Shown here: positions 35,925 to 46,135 of the stretch, one piece after another | How positions within the stretch are numbered: the first letter of the stretch is position 1 | Layout: the number at the start of each line of letters is the position of its first letter | Assembly (NCBI RefSeq): GCF_019966595.1 | Contig: NZ_JAINFJ010000011.1 | Coordinates: 1 to 64,000 of the forward strand | Direction: 5' to 3' | Length of the DNA stretch: 64,000 nt | Source: Oricola indica | GTDB taxonomy: Bacteria; Pseudomonadota; Alphaproteobacteria; Rhizobiales; Rhizobiaceae | Position numbers and translations under genes: made by a program | Notes under the pieces: model-generated | The model's input: the letters and a program-made list of their open reading frames with translations, nothing else | Databases searched by the model: none | Told to the model about the DNA's origin: nothing

Positions 35925-36521
35925 CTACTTGACCGAACCGACGACCGTCTGGTCGGGCATCTCGATGGACACCCAGTGGCCGGCGTGTCGGGCGGACTGG
36001 CGCTTCAGATAGGTGTAGGGCGTGTCCTTCCACAGCATGACCTTGGTGGTCAGGTTGTCGAGAACGAAATCGCCGCGATTGGTGCGCACGGTGAGAACGG
36101 CATGGCCTTCGCCATCCGGCTTGCGCACGACGGTGATCAGAAGATCGGAGGGCGACAGCCCCTCATTGATCAGCAATTGCCGCTTCAACAGGACGTAGTC
36201 CTCGCAATCGCCGGCCTGATCCGGGTAGGTCCAGACCTCTTCCTTGCCGTAGATGTCGATATCGCTCTTCGGCTCGATCACCATGTTGACGGTGGCATTG
36301 ACGTTGAGGATCGCGTTCCAGGTCCGGCTGTCGAGGGCCAGCGGGCCCGTGTTGCCCTGGATGCGGTCGCATTCGTCGCGATAGATGCGGCAGAAATCAT
36401 AATGGCCGATGGGCTGGGAGGTCAGACCGCCCGTCTTCATCGATCCGGACGCTTGCGCGTTTTCCGGAGCGGCCATGCCAATGGTTGCCATCATGGCAAT
36501 TGCAGCGACGTATCTCAGCAC
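35925..36521 (-). CDS. transglutaminase-like cysteine proteinase (BTLCP family), exported
   Basis: A 198-residue BTLCP protein (the family that includes LapG). The catalytic triad is visible: Cys in DQAGDCEDYVLLKRQLL, His in GEGHAVLTVR and Asp in DFVLDNLT. A signal peptide (YVAAIAMMATIGMAAPENAQA) sends it to the periplasm. GTG 36521 is chosen because GGGGAG lies seven bases upstream, which trims a weak longer frame. LapG cleaves surface adhesins, but no adhesin or LapD-like gene is near, and rhizobia carry several members with unknown targets. Confidence 0.88.
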   Translation of the reverse strand: MLRYVAAIAMMATIGMAAPENAQASGSMKTGGLTSQPIGHYDFCRIYRDECDRIQGNTGPLALDSRTWNAILNVNATVNMVIEPKSDIDIYGKEEVWTYPDQAGDCEDYVLLKRQLLINEGLSPSDLLITVVRKPDGEGHAVLTVRTNRGDFVLDNLTTKVMLWKDTPYTYLKRQSARHAGHWVSIEMPDQTVVGSVK

Positions 36522-36630
36522 CCCGACGCTCCCCTCAACGCTTACCCACAAGGTTAACGAAAGGTTAAACAGCAATGCCGGTTTTCACAACGGGGCGATT
36601 TGCATAGCTCACAACATGGTTACCAGAGCA

Positions 36631-36654
36631 AAGGGCGCCGTCGCCGGCGCCCTT
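36631..36654 (-). terminator. hairpin after phaZ
   Basis: AAGGGCGCC (36631-36639) pairs perfectly with GGCGCCCTT (36646-36654) around GTCGCC. It lies 30 bases beyond the phaZ stop on the minus strand and also faces the BTLCP promoter region. Confidence 0.65.
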
Positions 36655-36683
36655 CAAATCATTGTTTTCGCAGTATTATCAGG

Positions 36684-37949
36684 TCAGGCAGCGGATGTTT
36701 TCTTGCCGCTCTCGCTGGCGAAGCGCGAACGCGCGCGCATGAAGTCGAGCATGCGCGGCGCGATCTCCTTGCGGAAACGCGACCCGTTGAAGACACCGTA
36801 ATGGCCGACACGCGGCTGCTCGTAATGCATCTTCATCGCGTCGGGAATCGACGGGCACAGCGCATGCGCCGCCTTGGTCTGGCCGCGGCCGGTGATGTCG
36901 TCGTTCTCGCCCTCGATGGTCAGCAGCGCGACGCGGCGGATGGCAGACGGATCGACCGGATCGCCGCGATGGGTCATCGTGCCTTCCGGCAGGGCGTGCT
37001 TGATGAAGACGGTATCGACCGTTTCGAGATAGAATTCCGCCGTCAGGTCCATGACCGCGAGATACTCGTCGTAGAAGTCGCGGTGCTTCTCGGCCGAATC
37101 GCCGTCATCGCGCACGAGATGCATGAAGAAGTCCTTCTGCGCGATCAGGTGACGGTCGAGATTCATGGTCATGAAGCCGGTCAGCTGCAGGAAGCCCGGA
37201 TAGACATCGCGCATGAAGCCCGGATTGGGGAATGGCACCTTCATGACCGCGTTGCGCTCGAACCACTCGATGTCCTTCTCGCTGGCGAGATCATTGACCG
37301 CCGTGGGATTGCAGCGCGTGTCGATCGGGCCGCCCATCAGCGTCATGGAAAGCGGCACGTTCGGATCGTTGCGTCCTTCCATCAGCGCGACGGCGGCGAG
37401 GACTGGGACGGAGGGCTGGCAGACGCCGACAATATGCGTCTCGGGGCCCAGCAGGTGCAGCATCTCGATGACGTAGTCGATGTAATCGTCGAGATCGAAA
37501 CGACCGTCGGAGAGCGGCACGGAGCGCGCATCGATCCAGTCGGTGATGTAAACGTCCGCTTCCGGCAGGAAGCGCTCGACAGTGCCGCGCAGCAGCGTCG
37601 CGTAATGGCCCGACATCGGCGCGACCAGCAGCACCTTGGGGTCCTGCGGGCGCGGCTCGGCCAGATTGCGCCGGAAATGGATCAGATTGCAGAACGGCTT
37701 CGACCAGACGATCTTCTCGTCGACATCGACAGTCTTGCCGTCGATATCGGTCTGCGGAAGGTCGAAGGACGGCTTGCCGTAACGGCGCGTCGTGCGCTCG
37801 AAGACCTCACACCATGCAGCGGCCGTGCGGCCGGCCCTCGTCATGGATATCGGATTGAGCGGATTGCGATAGAACAGGCGCGTCGCGTCTACGGCGGCCC
37901 GCCAGGGCTGCATGAGCGCGTGGTTCATTTCGTAGAGTTGGTAGAACAT
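36684..37949 (-). CDS. phaZ: intracellular polyhydroxybutyrate depolymerase
   Basis: A 421-residue PhaZ of the short-chain intracellular type, which breaks stored PHB granules. It opens MFYQLYEMNHALMQPWRAA, typical of the rhizobial family, and carries the nucleophile motif GVCQPSVPVLAAVALM, with Cys where lipases have Ser. The catalytic Asp and His regions are LLTIEGENDDITGRGQT and RVGHYGVFNGSRFRKEI. ATG 37949 follows AGGAAG; a longer frame to 38054 is not supported by family alignment. It is transcribed alone. Confidence 0.95.
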   Translation of the reverse strand: MFYQLYEMNHALMQPWRAAVDATRLFYRNPLNPISMTRAGRTAAAWCEVFERTTRRYGKPSFDLPQTDIDGKTVDVDEKIVWSKPFCNLIHFRRNLAEPRPQDPKVLLVAPMSGHYATLLRGTVERFLPEADVYITDWIDARSVPLSDGRFDLDDYIDYVIEMLHLLGPETHIVGVCQPSVPVLAAVALMEGRNDPNVPLSMTLMGGPIDTRCNPTAVNDLASEKDIEWFERNAVMKVPFPNPGFMRDVYPGFLQLTGFMTMNLDRHLIAQKDFFMHLVRDDGDSAEKHRDFYDEYLAVMDLTAEFYLETVDTVFIKHALPEGTMTHRGDPVDPSAIRRVALLTIEGENDDITGRGQTKAAHALCPSIPDAMKMHYEQPRVGHYGVFNGSRFRKEIAPRMLDFMRARSRFASESGKKTSAA

Positions 37950-38094
37950 CGTCTTCCTGCCTTTTCCCGTCGCGGCCGGATCGAGGACGCGGGACGTAGC
38001 CTCCACCGCAGCGGAAGTTAACATGTAAATAGTGCGTTGCAACATCTTACACACCCTCTTCCAACGTAAGTCGCAGAAAAGATGCGGCGGTTAT

Positions 38095-38625
38095 TCACAA
38101 TTGCAGGACCATGAGGACGCGATCCCCGGGAGAAACGCCGTCCGGGACCTCCTCCAGGAAGCGCGCGCGCAATGCCGCCGACACGGTGTCGGGATCGACG
38201 GTCCGCCAGCCGCGACGCGCATAAAAGGGCGCATTGAAGGGGATATCGCGAAAAGTCGACAGGCCGATTCGGCCATATCCGGCGGCGCGGGCGTGGCCGG
38301 ACACCGCGTTAAGAAGTGCCGTGCCCGCTCCCTGACGCATGACGGCCGGGTCGACGCCCAGCTCCTTGAGCCACCAGATACCGTCGACTTCGCCCGAAAC
38401 GGCATAGCCGATCGGCGCGTCACCGGCATCGACAGCGACATGAACGGTGTTCGCGCGCAGGAATTCCCCGAACTCGTCGATCGGCGGCGGTTCCGCGCCG
38501 ACCTCGGGATATCCGTGATCGGCAAACAGGGTCGAGGCGCGGATTTCGACGCCATGCAGGGCCGGCAGATCATCCGGGCGAAACGCCCTGACGGCGAAGC
38601 CCGGCGATTGTCTCGGACCGGTCAG
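38095..38625 (-). CDS. GNAT-family N-acetyltransferase with an apparent CTG start
   Basis: A GNAT acetyltransferase of about 176 residues: FAVRAFRPDDLPALHGVE (strand 1), GIWWLKELGVDPAVMRQGAGTALLNA (acetyl-CoA loop Q-x-x-G-x-G/A type), and FNAPFYARRGWRTVD (C-terminal strand). The substrate is unknown. No in-frame ATG, GTG or TTG exists between the domain and the middle of the preceding gene; the only close candidate is CTG 38625, which overlaps the TGA of the DUF1330 gene (CTGA) and has AGGG nine bases upstream. The start is therefore provisional. Confidence 0.75.
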   Translation of the reverse strand: MTGPRQSPGFAVRAFRPDDLPALHGVEIRASTLFADHGYPEVGAEPPPIDEFGEFLRANTVHVAVDAGDAPIGYAVSGEVDGIWWLKELGVDPAVMRQGAGTALLNAVSGHARAAGYGRIGLSTFRDIPFNAPFYARRGWRTVDPDTVSAALRARFLEEVPDGVSPGDRVLMVLQL

Positions 38626-38915
38626 CCGTCGAAACCCTCGACGATGATCATTTCGCCGTCGGCGATTTCCTTTCGGATCGCGCGGGCCGCCGTGTAAGCG
38701 GGGGAATTGTAGCAGGCGAGCGCCTTTTCGTAGCTCTCGAACTCGACAACCACGTTGCGGGAGCGTCCCTCGCCCTCGACGGCTTCGCATTTTCCGCCGC
38801 GCACGAGGAAATTCGCGCCATATTCCTTGTAGGCCGGGGCGGCGGCTGCGACATATTCCTTGTAACGCTCGGGATCATGCACGTTGACGCGTCCGATCCA
38901 GTAACCCTTGGCCAT
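38622..38915 (-). CDS. DUF1330 family protein
   Basis: A 97-residue DUF1330 protein, a ferredoxin-like alpha/beta fold of unknown function. Conserved strings are KGYWIGRVNVHDPERYKEYV, NFLVRGGKCEAVEG, VVVEFESYEKALACYNSPAY and MIIVEGFDG. It lies 20 bases after pyrF and overlaps the GNAT gene, so the three appear co-transcribed. Confidence 0.92.
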   Translation of the reverse strand: MAKGYWIGRVNVHDPERYKEYVAAAAPAYKEYGANFLVRGGKCEAVEGEGRSRNVVVEFESYEKALACYNSPAYTAARAIRKEIADGEMIIVEGFDG

Positions 38916-38935
38916 ATTCCCTCCTATCCGGCGGC

Positions 38936-39637
38936 TCAGTCTGCCGCTTCCATTTCATCCAGTATCGCTAGTGCGGCGGCGGCCCGATCCGGCGCGGCGA
39001 CGATCGGCCGGCCGACAACGAGGTGGCTCGCGCCGGCGGTGATCGCGTCACCGGGCGTGACGATGCGCTTCTGGTCTCCCGCCGCAGCGCCTGCCGGACG
39101 AATGCCGGGCGTGACGACCGCGAGATCCGGGCCGACCACCGCACGCACGGCGGCCGCCTCGGCGGCGGAGCAGACGATGCCGCCCATTCCGGCTTCGCGG
39201 GCCTGCCGCGCCCGCGTGTGGACCAGCGTGGCCGCGTCGTCCCCATATCCCGCCTCCGCGAGATCGGGATCGTCCATCGAGGTCAGGACGGTGACGCCGA
39301 GCAGGCACAGGCCGGAGCCCGACGCAGCCTCGACGGCGGCGCGCATGGCCTTCGGATAGGCGTGGATGGTGAGCATCGATACGCCGGTGCGGGCGATCGC
39401 CTCGACGCCCTTGGCGACAGTGTTGTCGATGTCGAGAAGCTTCATGTCGAGAAAGACGCGTTTTCCCGCGCGCACCAGCTCGTCGGCGAGCTGCAATCCG
39501 CCGCAAAAGGCCAGCTGGTAGCCGATTTTATAGAAAGAGACCGCCTCGCCGAGATTTTCAACGATACCCGCCGCCTCAAGCACGGTCGGCACGTCGAGCG
39601 CCACGATAAGCTGGTCACTTGCGGTGCGGTTGGTCAT
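38936..39637 (-). CDS. pyrF: orotidine 5'-phosphate decarboxylase
   Basis: The last enzyme of UMP synthesis, decarboxylating OMP. The 233-residue protein shows the active-site strand [17 protein letters not shown] (Lys-Asp pairs), the N-terminal [18 protein letters not shown] and the phosphate-binding [12 protein letters not shown] 39637 starts [16 protein letters not shown]. The gene leads the pyrF-DUF1330-GNAT unit and lies 67 bases after the FMN reductase gene. Confidence 0.96.
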   Translation of the reverse strand: MTNRTASDQLIVALDVPTVLEAAGIVENLGEAVSFYKIGYQLAFCGGLQLADELVRAGKRVFLDMKLLDIDNTVAKGVEAIARTGVSMLTIHAYPKAMRAAVEAASGSGLCLLGVTVLTSMDDPDLAEAGYGDDAATLVHTRARQAREAGMGGIVCSAAEAAAVRAVVGPDLAVVTPGIRPAGAAAGDQKRIVTPGDAITAGASHLVVGRPIVAAPDRAAAALAILDEMEAAD

Positions 39638-39704
39638 GCGAATCCCCCGGTTGCGCCGCGCAGTGACATGGCACAGCCGGGCCGGGGCGACAAGCAGGCC
39701 AAGA

Positions 39705-40289
39705 TCAGCGGCCGCGACCGGGCGTGCAATGGTCGAGAAGCGAGCGGCAGGTGTTGTCGAGAATGCCGGCGGCCGTCTCGTCGGCCGGCATGCCGTCCTC
39801 GCCAAAGGCCTCGCCGGCGAAATGGATGGAGCACTGTTCGCTGACGACCTGCGTGCGCAGCGCCATCATGACCGCGCGCAGGTGGTAGAGCGCGCGAATG
39901 CCGCCGAGCCGGCCATTGGAGGCCGCGCCGAGGGCGACGGTCAGCCCCTCGAAGGGTTTGACGGCTTCGCCATCGACCTGCCGGACGCGGCTGATCCAGT
40001 CGAGCGTGTTCTTGAGCAGCGGCGGGATCGAGGCGTTGTATTCGGGGCTGGCGATGAAGGCCGCGTCATGGGCGGCGAACATGCGGGCGAGCCTGATGGC
40101 ATTGTCAGGCGCACCTTTTTCCTTTTCCAGGTTCTGGTCGAGGATCGGCATCGGATAATCGGCGAGCGAGAGCATCGTCACGTCCGCGCCCTTCAGCGCC
40201 AGCACCTTCGCGGCGGCCTCGGCGAGTTGCCGATTGAAGGAGCCGGAGCGAACGGACCCGGCGAAAACAAGTACCTTCGGTATGGTCAT
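39705..40289 (-). CDS. NAD(P)H-dependent FMN reductase (flavodoxin-like)
   Basis: A 194-residue flavodoxin-fold protein of the NADPH-dependent FMN reductase family (ChrR/ArsH relatives). The FMN phosphate loop is [13 protein letters not shown], and [20 protein letters not shown] is the conserved flavin-contact segment. It likely reduces quinones, chromate or flavins. Its ATG overlaps the pmtA stop by four bases. Confidence 0.92.
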   Translation of the reverse strand: MTIPKVLVFAGSVRSGSFNRQLAEAAAKVLALKGADVTMLSLADYPMPILDQNLEKEKGAPDNAIRLARMFAAHDAAFIASPEYNASIPPLLKNTLDWISRVRQVDGEAVKPFEGLTVALGAASNGRLGGIRALYHLRAVMMALRTQVVSEQCSIHFAGEAFGEDGMPADETAAGILDNTCRSLLDHCTPGRGR

Positions 40290-40936
40290 GACCGGCGCCG
40301 ATAGACCCAGACCCGCGCGGGCGGGACATTGCGGAAGTTCCAGCGCGAGCGCGTGACGGCGATGTCGGGATCGGTGACGGGCACGGGCGGGATGATGCCG
40401 TAGGAGAACTGGACGAAGGGACGGCCCGGTTCGAGCACGGAGAGCGCGGAGCGCAGCAACTGAACGCGCTTTTCCTTCTCGAAATTGAGAAGCGGCAGGC
40501 CGGAGATCACGCAGTCGAAACGGTCCGGCGCGGCATCGCCCAGACGGTCGCTGAGCGTTGCGGCGAGATCGAAGGCGTCGCCCTGCAGAAATTGCGCGCC
40601 GGGAAACCTGTCATTGAGAAGCCGGCAGAAGGCGGCGGAATATTCGACAGCTAAGAGCCGGGCGGGCGAAAGGCCGGTTTCGAGGATCGCCGAGGTGATC
40701 GCGCCCGTGCCGGGGCCAAGTTCGAGCACGGGAAGGCCGGAGGCGAGATCGATATGGGAAGCCATCATGCGCGCCGTCTCGGCGGAGGTGGGCGCGATTG
40801 CGCCGACGGAGCGCGGCGCGCGGATGACGGAACCGAGGAACCGGACCTGATCGGCAAAACGCGCCTTGACCACCGCCTTGCGCGACAGTTTCACGGGAGG
40901 TGTTTTCGAGGTGTGCGAGAGGCCCTCAGTCTCCAA
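40286..40936 (-). CDS. pmtA: phospholipid N-methyltransferase
   Basis: A 216-residue AdoMet enzyme that methylates phosphatidylethanolamine stepwise toward phosphatidylcholine at the inner membrane. Motif I is [31 protein letters not shown] upstream and [16 protein letters not shown] are typical of the rhizobial PmtA group. It follows dnaJ with an 11-base overlap, as expected for rhizobia, and precedes the FMN reductase gene. Confidence 0.92.
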   Translation of the reverse strand: METEGLSHTSKTPPVKLSRKAVVKARFADQVRFLGSVIRAPRSVGAIAPTSAETARMMASHIDLASGLPVLELGPGTGAITSAILETGLSPARLLAVEYSAAFCRLLNDRFPGAQFLQGDAFDLAATLSDRLGDAAPDRFDCVISGLPLLNFEKEKRVQLLRSALSVLEPGRPFVQFSYGIIPPVPVTDPDIAVTRSRWNFRNVPPARVWVYRRRS

Positions 40937-42053
40937 TATCGAAGAACTCCTTCATGCGCGAGAAGAAGCCGGTCGACTGCGGGTTGTTTTCCTTGGCGGA
41001 AATCTCGTCGAACTCCTGCAGCAGTTCCTTCTGGCGCTTGTTGAGATTCTGCGGCGTTTCCACCGATATCTGGATGTAGAGATCGCCCATCTGCGCCTGA
41101 CGCAGGATCGGCATGCCCTTGCCCTTGAGGCGGAACTGGCGGCCGGACTGGGTGCCTTCCGGCACCTTCACCCGGGCATAGGCACCATCCATCGTGGCGA
41201 CCTCGAACTGGCCGCCCAGGGCGGCCTTGGCCATCGAGATCGGCACCTTGCAATAAAGATCTGCGCCATCGCGCTGGAAGAACTCGTGCGGCTTGACGGA
41301 GATGAAAATGTAGAGATCGCCCGTCGGGCCACCGCGAAAGCCCGCCTCGCCCTCGCCGGACAGGCGGATGCGCGTGCCGTCCTCGATGCCGGCCGGAATG
41401 TTGACCGACAGCGAGCGCTCCTGCGTCACCCGGCCCTGGCCGTGGCAGTTGGTGCAGGGATCCTCGATGGTCTGACCGCGCCCGTTGCAGGTCGGGCAGG
41501 TGCGCTCGATCGAAAAGAAACCGGATGCGGCCCGCACGCGGCCCGCGCCGCCGCAGGTCGAGCAGGTGACCGGATCGGAGCCGGGCTTGGCGCCGGAGCC
41601 ATTGCAGACCTCGCAGGTCATCGAAGAGGGAACCCGGATCTGCGCGGTCTTGCCGGCATAGGCCTCCTCGAGAGTGATTTCCATGTTGTAGCGAAGGTCG
41701 GCACCGCGTTCGCGTCCGCCGCCGCGACGCGCCCGCGCGCCGCCCATCATGTCGCCGAAAATATCCTCGAAGATATCGGAGAAGCCGCCCGCCGCGCCGA
41801 AGCCTCCGCCGCCGCCCATGCCGCCATTCTCGAATGCGGCGTGGCCGAAACGGTCATAGGCAGCCCGCTTCTGCGGGTCCTTCAGCGTCTCGTAAGCCTC
41901 GTTGACTTCCTTGAACTTCGCTTCCGCTTCGGCGTCATCGGGATTGCGATCCGGATGAAACTTCATGGCAAGCTTGCGGTAGGCGCTTTTCAACGCCTTT
42001 TCGTCGGCTCCGCGCTCAACGCCGAGTGTCTCGTAGTAATCCGCTTTCGACAT
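40926..42053 (-). CDS. dnaJ: chaperone DnaJ (Hsp40)
   Basis: A 375-residue full-length type I DnaJ. The J domain has [11 protein letters not shown] (HPD), followed by a Gly/Phe-rich linker ([15 protein letters not shown]) and four zinc-finger repeats [24 protein letters not shown] and CTNCHGQG, then the substrate-binding C-terminal domains. It stimulates DnaK ATPase and delivers clients. Unusually it does not directly follow dnaK: a 1.7-kb gene on the other strand lies between them, and dnaK has its own terminator. It therefore needs a promoter in 42054-42196, where I see no clear heat-shock consensus. Confidence 0.98.
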   Translation of the reverse strand: MSKADYYETLGVERGADEKALKSAYRKLAMKFHPDRNPDDAEAEAKFKEVNEAYETLKDPQKRAAYDRFGHAAFENGGMGGGGGFGAAGGFSDIFEDIFGDMMGGARARRGGGRERGADLRYNMEITLEEAYAGKTAQIRVPSSMTCEVCNGSGAKPGSDPVTCSTCGGAGRVRAASGFFSIERTCPTCNGRGQTIEDPCTNCHGQGRVTQERSLSVNIPAGIEDGTRIRLSGEGEAGFRGGPTGDLYIFISVKPHEFFQRDGADLYCKVPISMAKAALGGQFEVATMDGAYARVKVPEGTQSGRQFRLKGKGMPILRQAQMGDLYIQISVETPQNLNKRQKELLQEFDEISAKENNPQSTGFFSRMKEFFDIGD

Positions 42054-42196
42054 TCCCGTCGCTTTTTTCGTAGGATGGTGTCAAAAATGTCCCAGCGGCA
42101 TGTGCACGCGCGCATACCGTTGCGTTCACATAGGAAATACGGTGCGGCTTTGCCATAGGCAATGGCCGTAAATACCCGGGAAAAGGCCCGGATACG

Positions 42197-43861
42197 ATGC
42201 CGAACACAGAAATTTCCAGCCAATACTGTCCGGCACTGCGCACAACGGCGCTCGCGGCGGCCTGCGCCATGCTCCTTGCGGCGCCGGTGACGGCCTCGCC
42301 GCGCGACGCGATCCTGTCCGGCGACATGAAGGCGGCGACCGCCGAAGTCGAAAAACTCTATGCCGATCACGGCCTGTCCTGGGCGGACTGGATCGAGTGG
42401 GAGATCGGACCCTTTACGACGACCTACTGGTACTACGACCACACCGAGGCCAAGATCGTTGCGGGCGACATGCCCCGCCCCGGGCAGGCGGACGCCTATT
42501 GGCAGGCCTTCTCGGACGCCCTGACGGACGGGAACTGGAAATCGTCGGGGTTCTTCTCCTCCGGCGAGGAAGCGCTGGAAATGGCACGCTTCAACCAGTG
42601 GGTGCTGGCGACGCATGAAAGCGCACACGCCATCACCTTCCGCTACGATTACGACCACACCAAGCGATACGACTATCACGTCAATTGCCGGGAATATCAC
42701 GCGGACCGGCTGACGGCCGCGATCCTGCAGGACGCGGCGAAGCGCGACCCGGACATGGCGCGCTGGCGGGCGCGATATCTCGAACTCGTCACCGAGATGG
42801 GCGCTTCCATACCGGACGAATACAAGGTCACGCAGGCCGACTACGCCATGCTGGAGGCGGACTGCAAGGTGATGGACATTGACCAGCCGACGCCGGACCG
42901 GATGCAGGCCTACGCCTCGGCCTATTTCGCCCGCTACAAGGCGTTGCTGGAGGCGGATCTTCCGCCGCTGGATGCGGTGTTCGAGACGCATCTGAAGGCG
43001 CGCAACCGCGCCGAGACGGATGCGTTTCCGGTCGCGGACGAGTGGTCCGGGCACATGCTGGAGACGGTGGAGGAAAACGAGGGGGTCTATGACTACCTCT
43101 TCAACAGAGCAAAAACGCTGGAAGGGCGCGCGCAACGCGCGGCCGCCTTTGCGCCGGACGATACGCTTTATGTGGCCGAGTCCTCGTCGGACCTCGATTC
43201 AGGACAGCTCCAGATCGTTTTCGGGCCGCATGACGGGGCATTCGAGACCGTGGCAGAGACGCTGAACTGGCATCGCGAAAGCGAGGCGGTCACGCTCGTC
43301 TCGATCGCGGTCTACTCGCCGGACCTGTTCTTCGCCGCCTTCGAGGAGGAGGGATATCACAGCGCTGTGCTCCGCTTCGAGCGCGGCAGGCAAGGATGGA
43401 CGCATCGTCTGCTCGCCGGTTTCGACCGGTTCGGCAAAGCGCGGGCATTCAGGGCGCCGGACGGGCGGTTGCTGCTCGCGCTTTCGGAGTACAAGTTCGA
43501 AGACCGCGAGGAGACGGACAACAGCTGGCGCGTCGCGGATTTCGATCCGGTGAGCGGAGAGAACATCTCTTTCGTGGACCTGCCGGTGGTCATACGCCAC
43601 CCGGTCGGCGCCGATGACGAGATGCGGCTCTTCTTTTCCTATGCGAGCATGCTGATACGCCTCGACGAAGAGGGCAAGCTGGCGCGCGTGGCCGGCAACG
43701 GGCTGGACGGCCATGCCGACGGCGACATCGATAACGCCGAGATCAGCGGCATCAACATCTTCCAGATCAATAGCAACGGAGCGATGGTGCTGGACGAAAT
43801 ACCGGGCGACTATCCCAGACAGGCCATCAGGCGGCTGACGCCGCCAGTATCCAACAAATGA
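42197..43861 (+). CDS. secreted predicted zinc metalloprotease with NHL-like C-terminus
   Basis: A 554-residue exported protein with signal peptide cleavage near residue 33 (LLAAPVTA-SPRD). The zincin motif HESAH (residues 140-144) is followed 22 residues later by E166-Y-H-A-D170, the HExxH plus ExxxD layout of gluzincins such as thermolysin. The middle is alpha-helical, and the C-terminal half has beta-propeller-like strands, with an NHL-type unit VAGNGLDGHADGDIDNAEIS near residue 500. I do not recognise the whole family. It sits on the plus strand between dnaK and dnaJ. AAAAGG in a small CCGGG/CCCGG loop precedes the start. Protease activity is predicted only. Confidence 0.75.
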   Translation: MPNTEISSQYCPALRTTALAAACAMLLAAPVTASPRDAILSGDMKAATAEVEKLYADHGLSWADWIEWEIGPFTTTYWYYDHTEAKIVAGDMPRPGQADAYWQAFSDALTDGNWKSSGFFSSGEEALEMARFNQWVLATHESAHAITFRYDYDHTKRYDYHVNCREYHADRLTAAILQDAAKRDPDMARWRARYLELVTEMGASIPDEYKVTQADYAMLEADCKVMDIDQPTPDRMQAYASAYFARYKALLEADLPPLDAVFETHLKARNRAETDAFPVADEWSGHMLETVEENEGVYDYLFNRAKTLEGRAQRAAAFAPDDTLYVAESSSDLDSGQLQIVFGPHDGAFETVAETLNWHRESEAVTLVSIAVYSPDLFFAAFEEEGYHSAVLRFERGRQGWTHRLLAGFDRFGKARAFRAPDGRLLLALSEYKFEDREETDNSWRVADFDPVSGENISFVDLPVVIRHPVGADDEMRLFFSYASMLIRLDEEGKLARVAGNGLDGHADGDIDNAEISGINIFQINSNGAMVLDEIPGDYPRQAIRRLTPPVSNK

Positions 43862-43884
43862 AAAGGGCGGCCAATGGCCGCCCT
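43861..43884 (-). terminator. rho-independent terminator of dnaK
   Basis: GGCCGCCCT (43876-43884) and AGGGCGGCC (43864-43872) form a perfect nine-base stem with a three-base loop. On the minus strand it is followed by TTTTCATTT, giving a terminator 24 bases after the dnaK stop. It also lies at the end of the convergent metalloprotease gene. Confidence 0.8.
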
Positions 43885-43907
43885 CAAGACATCTGCGTCA
43901 GACCCGA

Positions 43908-45839
<1,932 letters not shown>

Positions 45840-45949
45840 TTCAAAACCTCTCCTAAGCAGACCGCCCGGACCCGTTCCGGCATTCCATCAAGCGGTCCCT
45901 GTTACCGGATTAAATTCGCCTCCGCAGCGGGTGCGACGGCGTTGCGGCG

Positions 45950-45979
45950 TATATAAGAACCGGTTTTTGAGCCTGCAAG
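45950..45979 (-). promoter_or_regulatory. RpoH-type heat-shock promoter of dnaK
   Basis: On the minus strand CTTGCA (45979-45974) and CTTATATA (45957-45950) are separated by 16 bases, close to the alphaproteobacterial sigma-32 pattern CTTG...N16-18...CYTATNT. About 110 untranslated bases precede the dnaK ATG. AGGAGAGG lies just before the start codon. Confidence 0.7.
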
Positions 45980-46094
45980 TCTGCTGTCGGCGCGAAATTC
46001 GGACCATTCACCGGAAAAATCCCGCTGGGTCGAACGCCTTCACAGGCCGGCGGCCCGGCCAGCCGGGCAGTTTCGGGCAAGGAAATACTGTCAT

Positions 46095-46129
46095 TGTCAT
46101 GTGACAGACACACAAGGGAGGGCGCTCCC
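46095..46129 (+). promoter_or_regulatory. operator-like repeat and ribosome-site hairpin
   Basis: TGTCA-TG-TGACA (46095-46106) is an inverted repeat of unknown factor. Right after it GGGAG (46116-46120) can pair with CTCCC (46125-46129), placing the ribosome-binding purines of the next gene in a stem. Confidence 0.35.
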
Positions 46130-46135
46130 GGCACG

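Noticed and set aside
46095-46106. TGTCATGTGACA as an FNR or CRP site
   Set aside because: Arms and spacing do not match TTGAT-N4-ATCAA or TGTGA-N6-TCACA.
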